Part shown: positions 44,694 through 55,701 of the stretch, piece by piece
Layout: every line of letters begins with the position of its first letter
How positions within the stretch are numbered: the stretch's first letter is position 1
Assembly (NCBI GenBank): GCA_942159475.1
Contig: OW804094.1
Coordinates: 8,749,555 to 8,813,554, forward strand
Reading direction: 5' to 3'
Length of the DNA stretch: 64,000 bases
Source of the DNA: Sthenelais limicola
Taxonomy: Eukaryota; Annelida; Polychaeta; Phyllodocida; Sigalionidae
Made by a program: the position numbers and the translations under genes
The notes under the pieces: model-generated
The model's database searches: none
Told to the model about the DNA's origin: nothing
What the model saw: only the letters and a program-made list of their open reading frames with translations

Positions 44694-44933
44694 AGGGACT
44701 CCACTATGGGAAAAAACGGCAAAAAACGGCTGCGCTGAATTTTTTGCGACGAAATATCTAATCAAGTTAGATATTTTGCAATTGTTGGCAACATATAAAT
44801 GTGTTGCCGACAACCTATTTTACCCCTCTTCCACTAGTGATTTTTGAATTTTAGTTTTTTAGTGAATTTTTAGTCATGTCGGCGACGAATTTTGCCTGTC
44901 GGTGCCGTTTTTTACCTATAGTGGAGTCGCCCT
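44694..44933. mobile_element. MITE family H, copy 1
   Basis: AGGGACTCCACTATGGGAAA and CTATAGTGGAGTCGCCCT are inverted ends. Inner pairs (AAAACGGC / GCCGTTTT, ATCTAATCAAGTTAGAT) allow a long hairpin. Copy 2 lies at 58444. Confidence 0.78.
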
Positions 44934-44954
44934 ATCAAAGCCACACTCTCAGTT

Positions 44955-45300
44955 ATCGTTGTTAAAAAACAAATTATTTGCTAATTTCTTTTTCCTTTTT
45001 TCCGACCCATCTAAAAGTCACTTGACCGGAATTTTTGGAAGATCTTGTCAAGTTGTTTTTGCTACAAGGCTTCTAAAACGTCCTTAATTCTATTTTGAAG
45101 ACCTGCTGGAATCCTTTCTTAGGATGACTTCACTTATTATCGCTCACCCACGGCTGTTTTTGCTTGACTATCGTTACTTTAAATTATTTAGAATATTGAT
45201 GAAATCAGTTTCATGATATCATCATAATATGACTATATTTGGTAAGATTTTGTTAGTCATTATATCTGAGAATGCAGCTTTAACCTGTAACATATCACAA
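44955..45300 (-). repeat. Interspersed repeat family I, minus strand
   Basis: GACTTCACTTATTATCGCTC and GCTACAAGGCTTCTAAAACG are family I landmarks in reverse; the copy extends to GCAGCTTTAACCTGTAACAT. Confidence 0.6.
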
Positions 45301-45589
45301 TTTACAAATTTAAAGTAGTGTCCTAAAATAACATGCTTAAAATAACCTTGGATCACATTGGACAAAATTAATTAAATTATATGATTTACACACACCAAGA
45401 TATAAGTTTAATCATAAATGTATGAAAAGTCTTTTTTACCCATTGAGATCGATCAGCAGACAATCTTGCATATAATATAATTATTTGAACAAACAATAAT
45501 ATGTGACAGAACTAACCTCCAAATTAACTCATTCTTACTGTTAAACTCATGGAAGACCGTGGCATGTTTAATTAAGGAACTATAGCGTC

Positions 45590-45832
45590 AGACCGTCAGA
45601 TAATGCACAATTCACTTGCATCAATCCTCTCAAATACAACCAACTTAAGAAGGAAATTTGGTTCAAAATAGAGTTTAAAATAGAGTTCAACTTTAGCAAA
45701 CCCATTATCTAAATCAACACAATACTAAATATATTCAGATGTACCTAGTATGTCTTATATTTCAGCGTAATTTAGCAATATTGACTAAATGTGTAGATCT
45801 GCCAATTGCACATTGCCTAAAGATCTGAGCCT
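45590..45832 (-). mobile_element. MITE family B, degraded copy
   Basis: GTCAGATAATGCACAATTCA and GCCAATTGCACATTGCCTAA, with AATCCTCTCAAATACAACCA inside. Confidence 0.7.
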
Positions 45833-45981
45833 ATAAGAGTTATTTTTTTTTTTAAGTGAATGGTTAAGGCGACTGTATAACAAGTTCGAACCACAACAAA
45901 ATACTTACAGAGAGTTCATATATGGGCATATCAAAGCATAAGAAATGTTGATTAAGACATGTATGTCAATGATGCAGAAAT

Positions 45982-46390
45982 GTGATCCGTTTTAGGAAAA
46001 TGAGTCATAAGTCGCAAAATATGGATTTTGAGATATCACCACATTTGAAAAGATGAGATCAAGCCGATTCTAATGATAGTAAACAGTCTAATAATCTAAT
46101 ACGTATTTCTAGATTTTAAGTTTGATATTCTAATTTTTGAAAAAAAAGTTTCCAATATTTCTTGGGGTCAATATACAGTAAAGTAACTAAATGGAGTCCA
46201 TATGAGGACCTTCAAAACGAAAGGATATATATTACATAGATTGTCCTGAAATTTGATGCATTGTTTGATATAGCTACAAGTGATAAACTCCCCAAAAATC
46301 AGAACATTCCAATAATGTGATCTTGTGAAAAAAACACTTTGAAAAATATCAACTTTGCGACTTATGACTCATTTTCCTGAACCACATCAC
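45982..46390 (-). mobile_element. MITE family A, full copy (409 bp), TSD AAAT
   Basis: GTGATCCGTTTTAGGAAAAT and ATTTTCCTGAACCACATCAC, flanked by AAAT on both sides. Confidence 0.95.
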
Positions 46391-46442
46391 AAATTACAAT
46401 ACAAAATTCGAAGTTAGTGATTGGCTGAAGGTTTGTTACAGC

Positions 46443-46644
46443 CTAGGCCCAAAGATGAGAGAGTCCCTTCAAATAGAGGGAAAGCCTCTCACCTCCAACC
46501 GCAGTGACATTATAATTCCATTGAGACCGCAAAATGTGATTATAATCCAATTAGACTGGCTAGTCCTAGGCCAGGAAACCGATTAGCGAAGTAGGCTTCC
46601 AATCACTGATGTACCATTCTTATATGAGCTGGATTTGGGCCTAG
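46443..46644 (+). mobile_element. MITE family E
   Basis: CCTAGGCCCAAAGATGAGAG and GGATTTGGGCCTAG give an 11-bp inverted end (CTAGGCCCAAA). A partial copy lies at 21044. Confidence 0.6.
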
Positions 46645-46807
46645 ACTGTTTACAAAATATGAATAGAATATTCAAAGCTTAAGAAATTGAAGACGTTTAT
46701 ATCAATGATCAGAAATAACAATACAAAAGTTGAAGTATGTGAATAGCCGAAAGTTTGTTACAAAATTTGAATAGAATACCTTAGATGCAAGATACAATTT
46801 GGTAATA

Positions 46808-47196
46808 CAGTGAAACCTCTCTATTGAGACCACCGAGGTGGGCACTTTAGAGGGGCTAATCAAATAAGAGGAAAACAATTTGCGACTGAAAAAAACTGGT
46901 CTTAATAGTGGGGTGGTCTCTATAGAGAGGTGGTCTTTATGTGAGGTTCCACTGTGTAATTATATTGTAGTGAGAAACTGGTCTTAATAGAGGGGTTGTC
47001 TCTTTAGAGAGGTGGTCTTTATGCAAGGTTCCACTGTGCAATTATAGTGTAGAGAAAAACTGGTCTTAATAGAGGGGTGGTCTCTATAGAGAGGTGGTCT
47101 TTATGTGAGGTTCCACTGTATATAGTGTAGAGAAAAAGTGGTCTTAATAGAGGGGTGGTCTCTATAGAGAGGTGGTCTTTATGCGAGGTTCCACTG
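46808..47196. mobile_element. CAGTGGAACCTC-type MITE with internal tandem copies, TA flanks
   Basis: Left end CAGTGAAACCTCTCTATTGA and right end GTGAGGTTCCACTG-like (here GCGAGGTTCCACTG) are inverted, with TA at 46806-46807 and 47197-47198. CAGTGGAACCTC termini are, as I recall, common in invertebrate TA-targeting elements. The right end (GGTCTTAATAGAGGGGTGGT, CTCTATAGAGAGGTGGTCTT) is repeated four times at about 80-90 bp. Confidence 0.82.
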
Positions 47197-47420
47197 TACT
47201 TAGGTTTAGATTCAGAGTTGACAGAATTAAGTCACAGGCTACACAGAGAATCGGTCAAATGGCAACACCAAACAATCCTATACTTACCCGTAACCAACTT
47301 GCGCATGGTTATATATGCATTTATTATACAATATGCATATAATACATCATATAATATATCATTAGTCATAAACTATGTACCATATGTGGCTATGTACATA
47401 TTGGACAACCATTTCCTTAA

Positions 47421-47520
47421 TTAAATACAGTACCGTTCTTTAGTCATTAAATACAGTACCATTCTTTAGTCATTAAATACAGTATCATTCTTTAGTCATT
47501 AAATACAGTATCATTTTTTA
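47421..47520 (+). repeat. 26-bp tandem repeat, about 4 copies
   Basis: AAATACAGTACCATTCTTTA then GTCATT repeats about four times with C/T and G/A changes. Confidence 0.88.
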
Positions 47521-47626
47521 TTAAAGCTGTATAACAAGCTGAATTGTCAAATCAATTAATTGCGATTTTTTTGTGAGTATTATATGTCTCTTAAGAAGTC
47601 TGAAGCCAATTCAGCTGAGAGGGTAT

Positions 47627-48034
47627 GTGTTGTATTACAGGGAAATGACTCACAAGTCGCTAAAATTATATTTTTCAAAGTGTGTTTTTCACTAGATCAC
47701 ATTATCGGAATGTTCTAATTTTTTAAGGGTTGATGACTCATGTTTACATCAATCTATGTATCAAATTTAAGAACAATCTATATAATATATCCTTTCGTTT
47801 TAAAGGTCCTCATATGGACTACATTTAGTTACTTTACTGTTTAGTGACCCCCAGAAATATTGGAAACTTTTTTTTTCAAAAACGAAAATATCAAACTTAA
47901 AATCTAGAAATACTTATTATTTTATTAGACTGTTTACTATCATCGGAATCGGCTTAAACTCATCTTTTCAAATATGGTGATATCTCAAAATCCATTTTTT
48001 GCGACTTATGACTCATTTTCCTGAAACGGATCAC
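47627..48034 (+). mobile_element. MITE family A, full copy (408 bp)
   Basis: GTGTTGTATTACAGGGAAAT and ATTTTCCTGAAACGGATCAC. Flanks GTAT and ATTT do not match. Confidence 0.9.
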
Positions 48035-48308
48035 ATTTTGTAATGTGGTCAAGTAACTTTCAGGTGGTGACAACAAAACTCTTAAAACTCATGAGTATTT
48101 ACATTTATTTTGTTGTTGATGTTACCCGAGAGCGTAGCTTTAATCTTGAGTGTCGCTCTCGCATAACTAATAAATCCAAATTATTTTCCAAAGGAGAAAA
48201 ACAATTACTCTTTTGGAAGCAGAAAAGCGGCAATAGGGGTTCTTAGATTGGACGTCATTTTCTTTAGTTGTTATTCATTAGATTTCAATTGTAGAGTGAA
48301 AATAATAT

Positions 48309-48714
48309 GTGATGTGTTTCAGGAAATGGAGTCATAAGTCGCAAAAAATAGATTTTGAGATATCTTTAGATTTGAAAAGATGAGATCAGGGGGATTCCAA
48401 TGATAGTAAACAGGCTTATAATCTTATACGTATTTCTAGATTTTAAGTTTGATATTTTTGTTTTAAAAAAAATGTTTTCAATATTTCTTGGGGTCGATAA
48501 ACAGTAAAATAACTAAATATAGTCCATATAAGGACCTTTAAAACGAAAGGATATATTACATAGATTGTCCTGATATTTGATACATTGATTGATATATCTA
48601 TAAGTGATGAACTGCCTAAAAATCAGAACATTCCAATGATGTGATCCTGTGAAATAAACACTTTGAAAAATATCAATTTTGCGACTTATGACTCATTTTC
48701 CTGGAACACATCAC
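48309..48714 (-). mobile_element. MITE family A, full copy (406 bp)
   Basis: GTGATGTGTTTCAGGAAATG and ATTTTCCTGGAACACATCAC. No clean 4-bp duplication. Confidence 0.92.
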
Positions 48715-48865
48715 AATTATTAGTATGTTTAATGATGGTAAATGCATGTAGATTATTCCTGTAGTTACAATGAATGGTTTTGTCTTCCTACACATGTACA
48801 TTTCTATGTATAAGGACGTATGTACAGATGCAATGTTTATGTAGACAGTTTTCTATAGCATATTT

Positions 48866-49100
48866 GGGTGAAATTTCCAGAAAATGCACAATTCACATTC
48901 AGAAACCCTCCCAAATAACCCGAAGTTAATGCAAAAATGAGACTCAAAACTCAATTCAACATAACCAAACACATCCTTTGAATCAACTTGATGCCAATTA
49001 TACTCAGATATGCCGAGTATTTTTCATTTCCCAGCCTACTTTAGCAGAATTTCATAAATGTGTAGAGTTGCCAATTGTACATTTTCTGGTGACCTGACCC
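48866..49100 (-). mobile_element. MITE family B copy
   Basis: GGGTGAAATTTCCAGAAAAT and ATTTTCTGGTGACCTGACCC. Confidence 0.9.
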
Positions 49101-49235
49101 TTTTTTCCTACGGTCATACTGCCATGGAAGATATACATGGAATACATGCTTTGTTATATGTATCAGTATTGAAGATACACAATAATGCATCATGATGCCT
49201 ATATATATGACAAAGGGACTCCCCTCTAGATAAAT

Positions 49236-49445
49236 GTGATGTGTTACAGCAAAATGAGTCATGTGTCGCCAAAAAAATTGATATTGAGATATCATCATAT
49301 TTGAAAAGATAAGATCAAGCAGATCCCAATGATGGTAAACACTATGAAATTTCATAAATAATTCTATATTTTAAATTAGATATTTTTACTTTTGAAAAAC
49401 ATCATTTCATTTCATTCATCGACTCATTTTCCTATAACACATCAC
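49236..49445 (-). mobile_element. MITE family A, internally deleted (210 bp), TSD AAAT
   Basis: GTGATGTGTTACAGCAAAAT and ACTCATTTTCCTATAACACA, then TCAC. AAAT flanks both ends (49232-49235, 49446-49449). About 200 bp of interior is missing; the copy ends some 110 bp downstream of the GPCR stop codon. Confidence 0.92.
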
Positions 49446-49556
49446 AAATACGAATAAAAGACATTTTTCTCTAGCAATCGGAACACAAATAATAAACAGC
49501 TATGATAATGATAACAATAAATCCCAAGACACTGATAACAAACCCACTATAACAAA

Positions 49557-51065
49557 CTAATTTGATGGTTCAATTTCTTTAGATTCGCAGGCTAAATTGT
49601 TCACGTTAGCATCAACCACCACAACCTCTGTTGGAGCGTTTGTTGGAGTTGGTGGATCACACTTGGTCTCAATGGTAGGATCGACCTCTAGCGTCCGTAC
49701 ATTCCCATTGTTAGCCTTGGTATATATCACAACAGATGTGTCTCCCCTATTGTTGGGCGTTGCATCGGGTTGACAACAGCAGGGAAGATTACTTCTACAG
49801 TCAAAAATCACCCGGATATTCCTGCAACACGACCAGCAGAGAACTTTTTTGAACTCGCGTTTGAAGTTCTCGTTGAGCCAGCCGTACATGACTGGGTTGG
49901 TGCAAGCTGAGCTGAGTACAAGCAAGTGACAAATGGGAAACACTAGACCTTTCTCATCAAAGTTCAGGAAGAGTCCGCCATTAAAGTCTGCTATAATGTT
50001 AAATATGTTCAGTGGCATCCAACTGGCTGCGAATATGGTGGCAATCGCTAGGAGTAACGTATTGGTCTTGCGCTTGCGTTTTGCTTCGCGTTCATTTTTC
50101 CGCTTCTGGAATGGAGAATTGATACACACTGTAGGCTGCTGGTTGACCATCCTGTACTTGAGCTTGTTGCATATCCGTGCATGGGCCACAGTGACGATGA
50201 GGATGGGTACAATGTACTGAAACACCATGGAGGCGATCGAGTAAGCTCCTTTCTCATAGTGCAGCCTCGGGTTCTCCACACAAACTTGAAATAAGATAAT
50301 TCCCGGGACCGGCTCGACCGGCTGTATGACATTGAATATTAGCATAGGGCTTGCCATGAGAAGGGCAGTGCCCCAAATGGAGAGAAGGGCAATAAAGGCC
50401 CCCATTGTCCGCATGCTGTCCTTGGTTGGGTACACGATCACTTGGAACCGGTCGAGGGCAATAGCGGTAATACTGATAGTCGACACAAACACATTGGTTC
50501 CTGCAAACATTGGTACAAACTTACACATAAATTCACCCAGGGTCCACCTGTTCATTGAGACTTTCATGAGATTAAAAGGCTGTGTGAAAAGACAGAGTGA
50601 AAGATCAGAAATGGCCAGATTGATGATGAATATATTCCGTGGAGTCCGCATGGTCGGGTTCTTGGCTACGACGTAGCACACAAGGCCATTGCCAGTTGCG
50701 CCAAACACTATCAATATGGCAAAAGCCACAATAAGTATCACTTGTGTTAGCTCGTCAAAGTTGCTGGTCACACCGTTTTTTTCAAATTGCAGCCGTATGA
50801 ACGCTTCCACTGTATCTTTGTTCAGGGATTCAGTGTGGTTGGTGGTGAAATTCATAAAAGGGCCAAGGAAGTTCCCAGGGTGGTGTTTTGGACCGTTGGT
50901 GGAGAGGTTGGAGAGTATGGATGAGAATTCTCCATAGTACCCAGATGTGTCGTCAAAGGAAGGTTTGTGGATGCTGGAGGAGAGGATGTCTGGCTCAGAG
51001 TTTAGTTCTTGTTGTTGTTGTGGCTGGCGGTCCTGGAGCCACTCTCTACTGCTCCCATCCGCCAT
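49557..51065 (-). CDS. Neuropeptide F/Y receptor-like class A GPCR, single exon
   Basis: An intact 502-residue reading frame encodes a rhodopsin-family receptor, expected to bind an amidated NPF/NPY-type peptide at the plasma membrane and signal through G proteins. The N-terminus is long (about 105 residues), has a Q-rich stretch and N-glycosylation sequons at N53, N72 and N76, and shows no clear signal peptide. Seven hydrophobic segments follow: about 107-133 (GATGNGLV, N126), 143-166 (NLAISDL, D154), 181-207 (C181; STISITAIALDRF), 219-246 (W231), 273-298 (P287), 335-360 (SWMPLN) and 374-397 (NPVMY). C181 and C262 should form the TM3-ECL2 disulphide. The DRY motif reads DRF. Helix 8 (NENFKREFKKVL) leads to a cysteine cluster near 410-430 suited to palmitoylation. 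RTPRN, DRFQVIVYPT and YGWLNENF resemble insect NPF receptors as I know them. An in-frame TAA at 51074-51072 and an A-rich start context (AACAAAATGG) support this start. An sNPF/PrRP- or GPR83-type receptor is less likely. A spliced 5' UTR cannot be excluded. Confidence 0.93.
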   Translation of the reverse strand: MADGSSREWLQDRQPQQQQELNSEPDILSSSIHKPSFDDTSGYYGEFSSILSNLSTNGPKHHPGNFLGPFMNFTTNHTESLNKDTVEAFIRLQFEKNGVTSNFDELTQVILIVAFAILIVFGATGNGLVCYVVAKNPTMRTPRNIFIINLAISDLSLCLFTQPFNLMKVSMNRWTLGEFMCKFVPMFAGTNVFVSTISITAIALDRFQVIVYPTKDSMRTMGAFIALLSIWGTALLMASPMLIFNVIQPVEPVPGIILFQVCVENPRLHYEKGAYSIASMVFQYIVPILIVTVAHARICNKLKYRMVNQQPTVCINSPFQKRKNEREAKRKRKTNTLLLAIATIFAASWMPLNIFNIIADFNGGLFLNFDEKGLVFPICHLLVLSSACTNPVMYGWLNENFKREFKKVLCWSCCRNIRVIFDCRSNLPCCCQPDATPNNRGDTSVVIYTKANNGNVRTLEVDPTIETKCDPPTPTNAPTEVVVVDANVNNLACESKEIEPSN

Positions 51066-52260
51066 TTTGTTTTATTTGGTTTATGTTTACTTGATTCACA
51101 TTCACTTTTATATTATTCAACAATGCCACAGGTGTTTCACAGGTCACTTGGTGGTCATTCCCTTCTTGGATAGTCTTCTCCTATCTATTGTTTTCTTTTG
51201 TTTATTTTTTAATATTTATTCATAATTCCTTTAACTACTATTTATGTTTAAGGTAGGGTGCAGGAAGTGTTATGAAATCTGCAGATGTCATGGCCTAGCT
51301 TAATCAATAGGAATACTTTTTCTGTTGTGTAATGTTAGAATTTCTCTTCAATAGGAGAGCTTCCCTTCAGACAAATGGTGCATTCTGTATCCAAAACATA
51401 TTGACAATTTCAACCTCTTAGAGATCAATAAAATGTCTTAAAGGGAGACTGAATATTTCCCCCCTTCTCATGTCTGTAAACATGAACGATATTATAGAGC
51501 CGCTAACCAGTCCTGGTGATGAGAAATAACCTTCATAAGGTTATTGTTGTTATCCACTTATTTAGTCTGTTATACTGAAGTTGTAACAACCAGGCCAATG
51601 GTAGAGAAGTGATTCAGCCTCAGTGGTTTCGCCAGATACGCTGTACTTGTCTCAAAGCCTGGATTCCTCCCCGGATGATCAGAAGTGCACTGCAAAGAGA
51701 CAAAATGGGTAAATTATCTGTGCATAGAAATAATTAATAATTAATTAGTTCACCATAGGAGAGTGGCTCAAGGACCTCCAGCTGGGTTACTCCAGGTAGA
51801 CCTGCTAAGGCAGAGGCAGGCATCCCAATTCTGGCAGATGTAATTGTAATTGTAAGTGCTCACAATAAAAATACTGTGTATATATAGCTCATTATGCGCC
51901 CCATAGAAATCCCATTGGAGAATGAATCCACAATGAGAAAGAAATGCCAATGGCGTCCATTAGAAAATAAATGTATTGTTGTCACAATACTAAAGATGGC
52001 TATGTCCAACTTCCTGCAGTACCTGTTTGATAAATCTACAGTGAACGTGTTTGACAAGTTAGTCAAGATCCAGGGTCCATATTTGTGCAATGATGACTAA
52101 TATCCATTATCAGAATCGATTTTTAATTCAATAAAGTACACAAAGCCAGCCTAGAAGCTGTAAGCAGCATTGTGTATTGATATTGATTGAGACCAAGATG
52201 TTTTTTGTTTGGGAATATTTCAACTTGAGTAATGATTATTGATGTTTTCACTTTTTTTTC
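51066..52260. other. Region upstream of the GPCR, no gene seen
   Basis: This would hold the GPCR 5' leader and promoter. I see AT-rich sequence with no clear TATA box or initiator that I would defend, no long reading frame and no MITE of families A or B. It is one of the longer stretches free of recognisable repeats, which may reflect constraint near the gene. Confidence 0.45.
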
Positions 52261-52261
52261 A

Positions 52262-52575
52262 CTCATTTTTCCATCAAACGAAATCTACAAAGCTACATTC
52301 TAAGCTATTACAACAAATACAGTTTCACCAAATTCAATCATATTTTGACTTATAGGACTGAATTTATCAATATTCTGCTGCTGTTATATATGTTGATACA
52401 AGAGTTACTCATATTATGACTTATAGGACTGGATTTATCAATATTCTGCTGCTGTTCCTCATATCATGACTTATAGGACTGAATTTATCAATATTCTGCT
52501 GCTGTTATATGTTTATACAAGATTTACTCATATTATGACTTATAGGACTGGATTTATCAATATTCTGCTGCTAGA
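52262..52575 (+). repeat. Tandem repeat from family I interior, about 4 copies
   Basis: CATATTATGACTTATAGGAC then TGGATTTATCAATATTCTGC, TGCTG, is repeated four times at alternating spacings of about 60 and 90 bp. A single copy occurs at 36278-36330. Confidence 0.85.
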
Positions 52576-53555
52576 AAATATGTAGTTTTGGACCATCGTT
52601 AACGAGATTACAACTTTACCGGGAATATATATTAATCCTTGTCAATGATCTGCATTAGCTGTCAAATTTATAACCGGCTTAAAATCTTTTCACTGCTTTT
52701 TGTATTTAAGGACCATTTATAAACACACTAAAATTCCTTTCACTGCTCCTTTTCATCGAGAATCGAAAATAATTGCTGGCGGGCCGGAACTTCTATATCC
52801 TGGAAAAAAGAATTATGCTGATAGGAAGGTCTTAAAAATCTGACTAAAACCAACATGATGGCTTTTTTGTTCCAGTGATGGCTTTTTAGTATGAACTTAG
52901 AAGGTTGTGGTGAGGAGGGAAGAGACTTATGGCATGTGATAGAGGACGAGCGATAGCGAGTTGTCTTATCACATGTCCATGTCCAATTTAGGGACAAAAC
53001 CAGACCGAAGACCCCTAATTCCAGTTAGAGGTAATGTGCCATGAAATCAGAGACTGGGTTTACTGTTATCCTTCATTTTACGCTGGGCGATAAAAGGGGA
53101 TATGATGCCTAGTGAGTAGTCAGTGTCTTGCTTTACATTCATCTCTCTGCAATAGGGGATGTGTAGTAGGGGATTTGCATGTGCCACTGCGCATGTTTGT
53201 TACAGTGCATGCTGGGATGGATTCTGCTGGAATCTAACATACAAATACTTAGCAACATTTTATCAAAACTTGTTTTTTTCACTTAACATTTTAATCTTAT
53301 AAATGCATGGATATATGTAATGAACTAAATTTGGTGCATGTATACATGAAAACAGCGATTTTAGATTAAGATGAAATAATATATGGGTGATAATTAATAA
53401 TTAGTATAAATATAATTAGGTTACACAATGTTATGTAATCTTACATGATAATTCCAAGGAGATCTTGTGAATAAATCATTTTGACTCGTTTTCCTTGAGT
53501 AGATTTAATTCCTTTTCCTGGTAATCCTATCAAACATAAATGTATATATCATACA
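52576..53555. other. Non-coding stretch with a family C end at 53158-53285
   Basis: TAGGGGATTTGCATGTGCCA and GCATGCTGGGATGGATTCTG at 53168-53230 are one end of family C. Nothing else is recognised. Confidence 0.5.
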
Positions 53556-53556
53556 T

Positions 53557-53667
53557 GAAATATAGAAACACTTATTAAATGTCCTTTATGTTTACTCTTT
53601 TCAAATATGACATTATTTCAAAATCAATTTTCTGCGATTGTGACTCATTTCCCTGTGATACATCACA
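53557..53667 (+). mobile_element. MITE family A, right-end fragment
   Basis: TTCTGCGATTGTGACTCATT and TCCCTGTGATACATCAC. Confidence 0.65.
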
Positions 53668-54116
53668 AATGGCAATAGCGAGAAGTAGCTCTGTGAGCCA
53701 CTGAAATGACTCGGACGTTTTATGACTTGACTTAACGCTACTTTGCCGAGTTGATATATGAATGGCATTATACTCCAATTAGTTGGAGATTCACTATCAT
53801 TTTGGAGTAGTAAGCTTAAGTACTGCATGTTAAAAATATTGTGTGGCAAGGCCCTTGTCCACTAAGCTGATTCTCATGCGATTTTTCGCCGTAAAGGACC
53901 CTTCTCCAATACATTATGTGCATATTGCTTGAGAATCCATCCGGCTTTTTTCAATTATAGAGCTTTGGAACTCTACCGGAAAATTTGAAATTGAAATGAT
54001 ATGCTTGCGCTTCATTTGTCGATTATGTCGCATTTGAATTGCAAATGCGATAATCAACACATGTGGATGATCTGTCCCAAAAAGGACTCTCCATTCGGAT
54101 ATAATAGGGGATTTGC

Positions 54117-54796
54117 ATGTGCCACTGTTTATGTATGTAACAAACAGAGCATGGTGGGATGGATTCTGTTGAAATGTGTCATACAAATATTTGCCAACAT
54201 TTTCATACAAAATCGCAACAATGTTTTCTCCAATATCATACGGTGTGTAAATGATCTACGAAAACCAAATGCATGATGGGAAAGATGAGGACTTGCGTCA
54301 CATGGATATTGACATTAGAGCATTGATAAATGTGATGTGTTTCAGGAAGATCACATTATTGGAATGTTCTGATGTTTGGGAAATTTATAACTGATAGCTA
54401 TATCAATCGATGTATTAAATTCCAGGACAATCAATGTAATATATCCTTTAGTTTTAAAGGTCTTCATATGGACTACATCTAGTTACTTAACTGTTTATTG
54501 ACCCCCAGAAATATTGGAAACTTTTTTTTTCAAATACGAAAATATCAAACTTAAAAATCTAGAAATACTTATAAGATTATAGACTGTTTACTATCATTGG
54601 AATCGGGTTGGTCTCCTCTTTTCAAATATAATGATATCTCAAAATGTATTTTTTGCGACTTATGACTCATTTTCCTGAAACACATCACAAATATTCCATG
54701 CTGAACATCGCACGTTTTCTATAGCTTCTACACTGTACCATTATTACCATAATTCCGTGCGAATTAAGATTCAAAATGGTGGCGATGCAAATCCCC
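54117..54796 (+). mobile_element. MITE family C hosting a family A, TSD TA
   Basis: GGGGATTTGCATGTGCCACT and GGCGATGCAAATCCCC are inverted ends, TA on each side (54115-54116, 54797-54798). Interior CAAATGCATGATGGGAAAGA and ATTCCATGCTGAACATC match family C. The copy is split by a family A element. Confidence 0.85.
54332..54688 (+). mobile_element. MITE family A nested in family C (357 bp), TSD AAAT
   Basis: GTGATGTGTTTCAGGAAGAT and ATTTTCCTGAAACACATCAC, flanked by AAAT at 54328-54331 and 54689-54692. About 50 bp just inside the left end are missing. Confidence 0.93.
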
Positions 54797-55291
54797 TATT
54801 CTGTGAGAATCGCATGAGAATCCATCCAGGTATTTTGTCAATGATAAAGCTTTGGAACTACACGGGAATATTCGAAATAGTCAAGTAAATGATATGCCTG
54901 TGCTTCATTCGTCAATTATTTTGCATTTGCAATTCAATTGTACATCTTTCGTGGCCTTTTTAACATTCCTACAATACTTCCATTACAAATCACCACTCAA
55001 TGTGCCAACAATCATGTCACAAACAGGAGAGAGAGATTCTTAATTTGCGGAAATGGAAGCCCTGTGACACATGATGATATGCAGTCATGCAATGATGAAG
55101 ACAGAGACACGGAAAATAAAATAATATAGTTTCTTTCAGATTTGATTGAATTCATGATTTCTATGTTGAAATGACAGCCACACGTCTTGTTATGTTCTGT
55201 GGAATGGTGGAAAGCATGCAAACCAGTTACAATAGACATCATGGAACTTGCACTTCATTACATGGGAGGAACTAATATTGAGTTCATAATT

Positions 55292-55701
55292 GAGATGTGT
55301 TTCATGAAAATGAGTCATGAGTCGCAAAATTGATATTTTTCAAAGTGTTTTTTACACGATTTCTTTATTGAAATGTTTTGATCGTTAGAGGGTTTAGCAC
55401 TTATAGTCATATGAATCCATATCACACATTTCAGGACATTGTATAAATATATTCTTGCGTTTTTAAGGCCTTCATATGGAGTATATAAATTTTAGTGAAT
55501 GTACTGGTAACTACCCATCCAGAAACATTTCAAACTTTACTTTTCAGAAATAAAAATATTAAACTTAAAATATAAAAATACATATTAGGTGTCCTAGTGT
55601 TTACTATCATTGGAATAAGCTTGATCTCCTCTTTTCCAATATGGTGATATCTCAAAATCCATATTTTGCGACTTATGACTCATTTTCCTAAAACAGATCA
55701 C
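55292..55701 (+). mobile_element. MITE family A, full copy (410 bp), TSD AATT
   Basis: GAGATGTGTTTCATGAAAAT and ATTTTCCTAAAACAGATCAC, flanked by AATT at 55288-55291 and 55702-55705. Confidence 0.94.

Larger units (their letters stand above)
53846..54935. repeat. Family D-like duplicated units around a family C element
   Basis: GAGAATCCATCCGGC, AGAGCTTTGGAACTCTACCG and ATGATATGCTTGCGCTTCAT (53930-54025) recur at 54814-54925. CCTTGTCCACTAAGCTGATT, CTCATGCGATTTT at 53852 is a D end. A family C copy occupies the middle (54117-54796). Confidence 0.6.

Noticed and set aside
49933..51225. Several plus-strand frames opposite the GPCR (60-116 codons)
   Set aside because: Shadows of the GPCR coding strand; none has its own recognisable domain.
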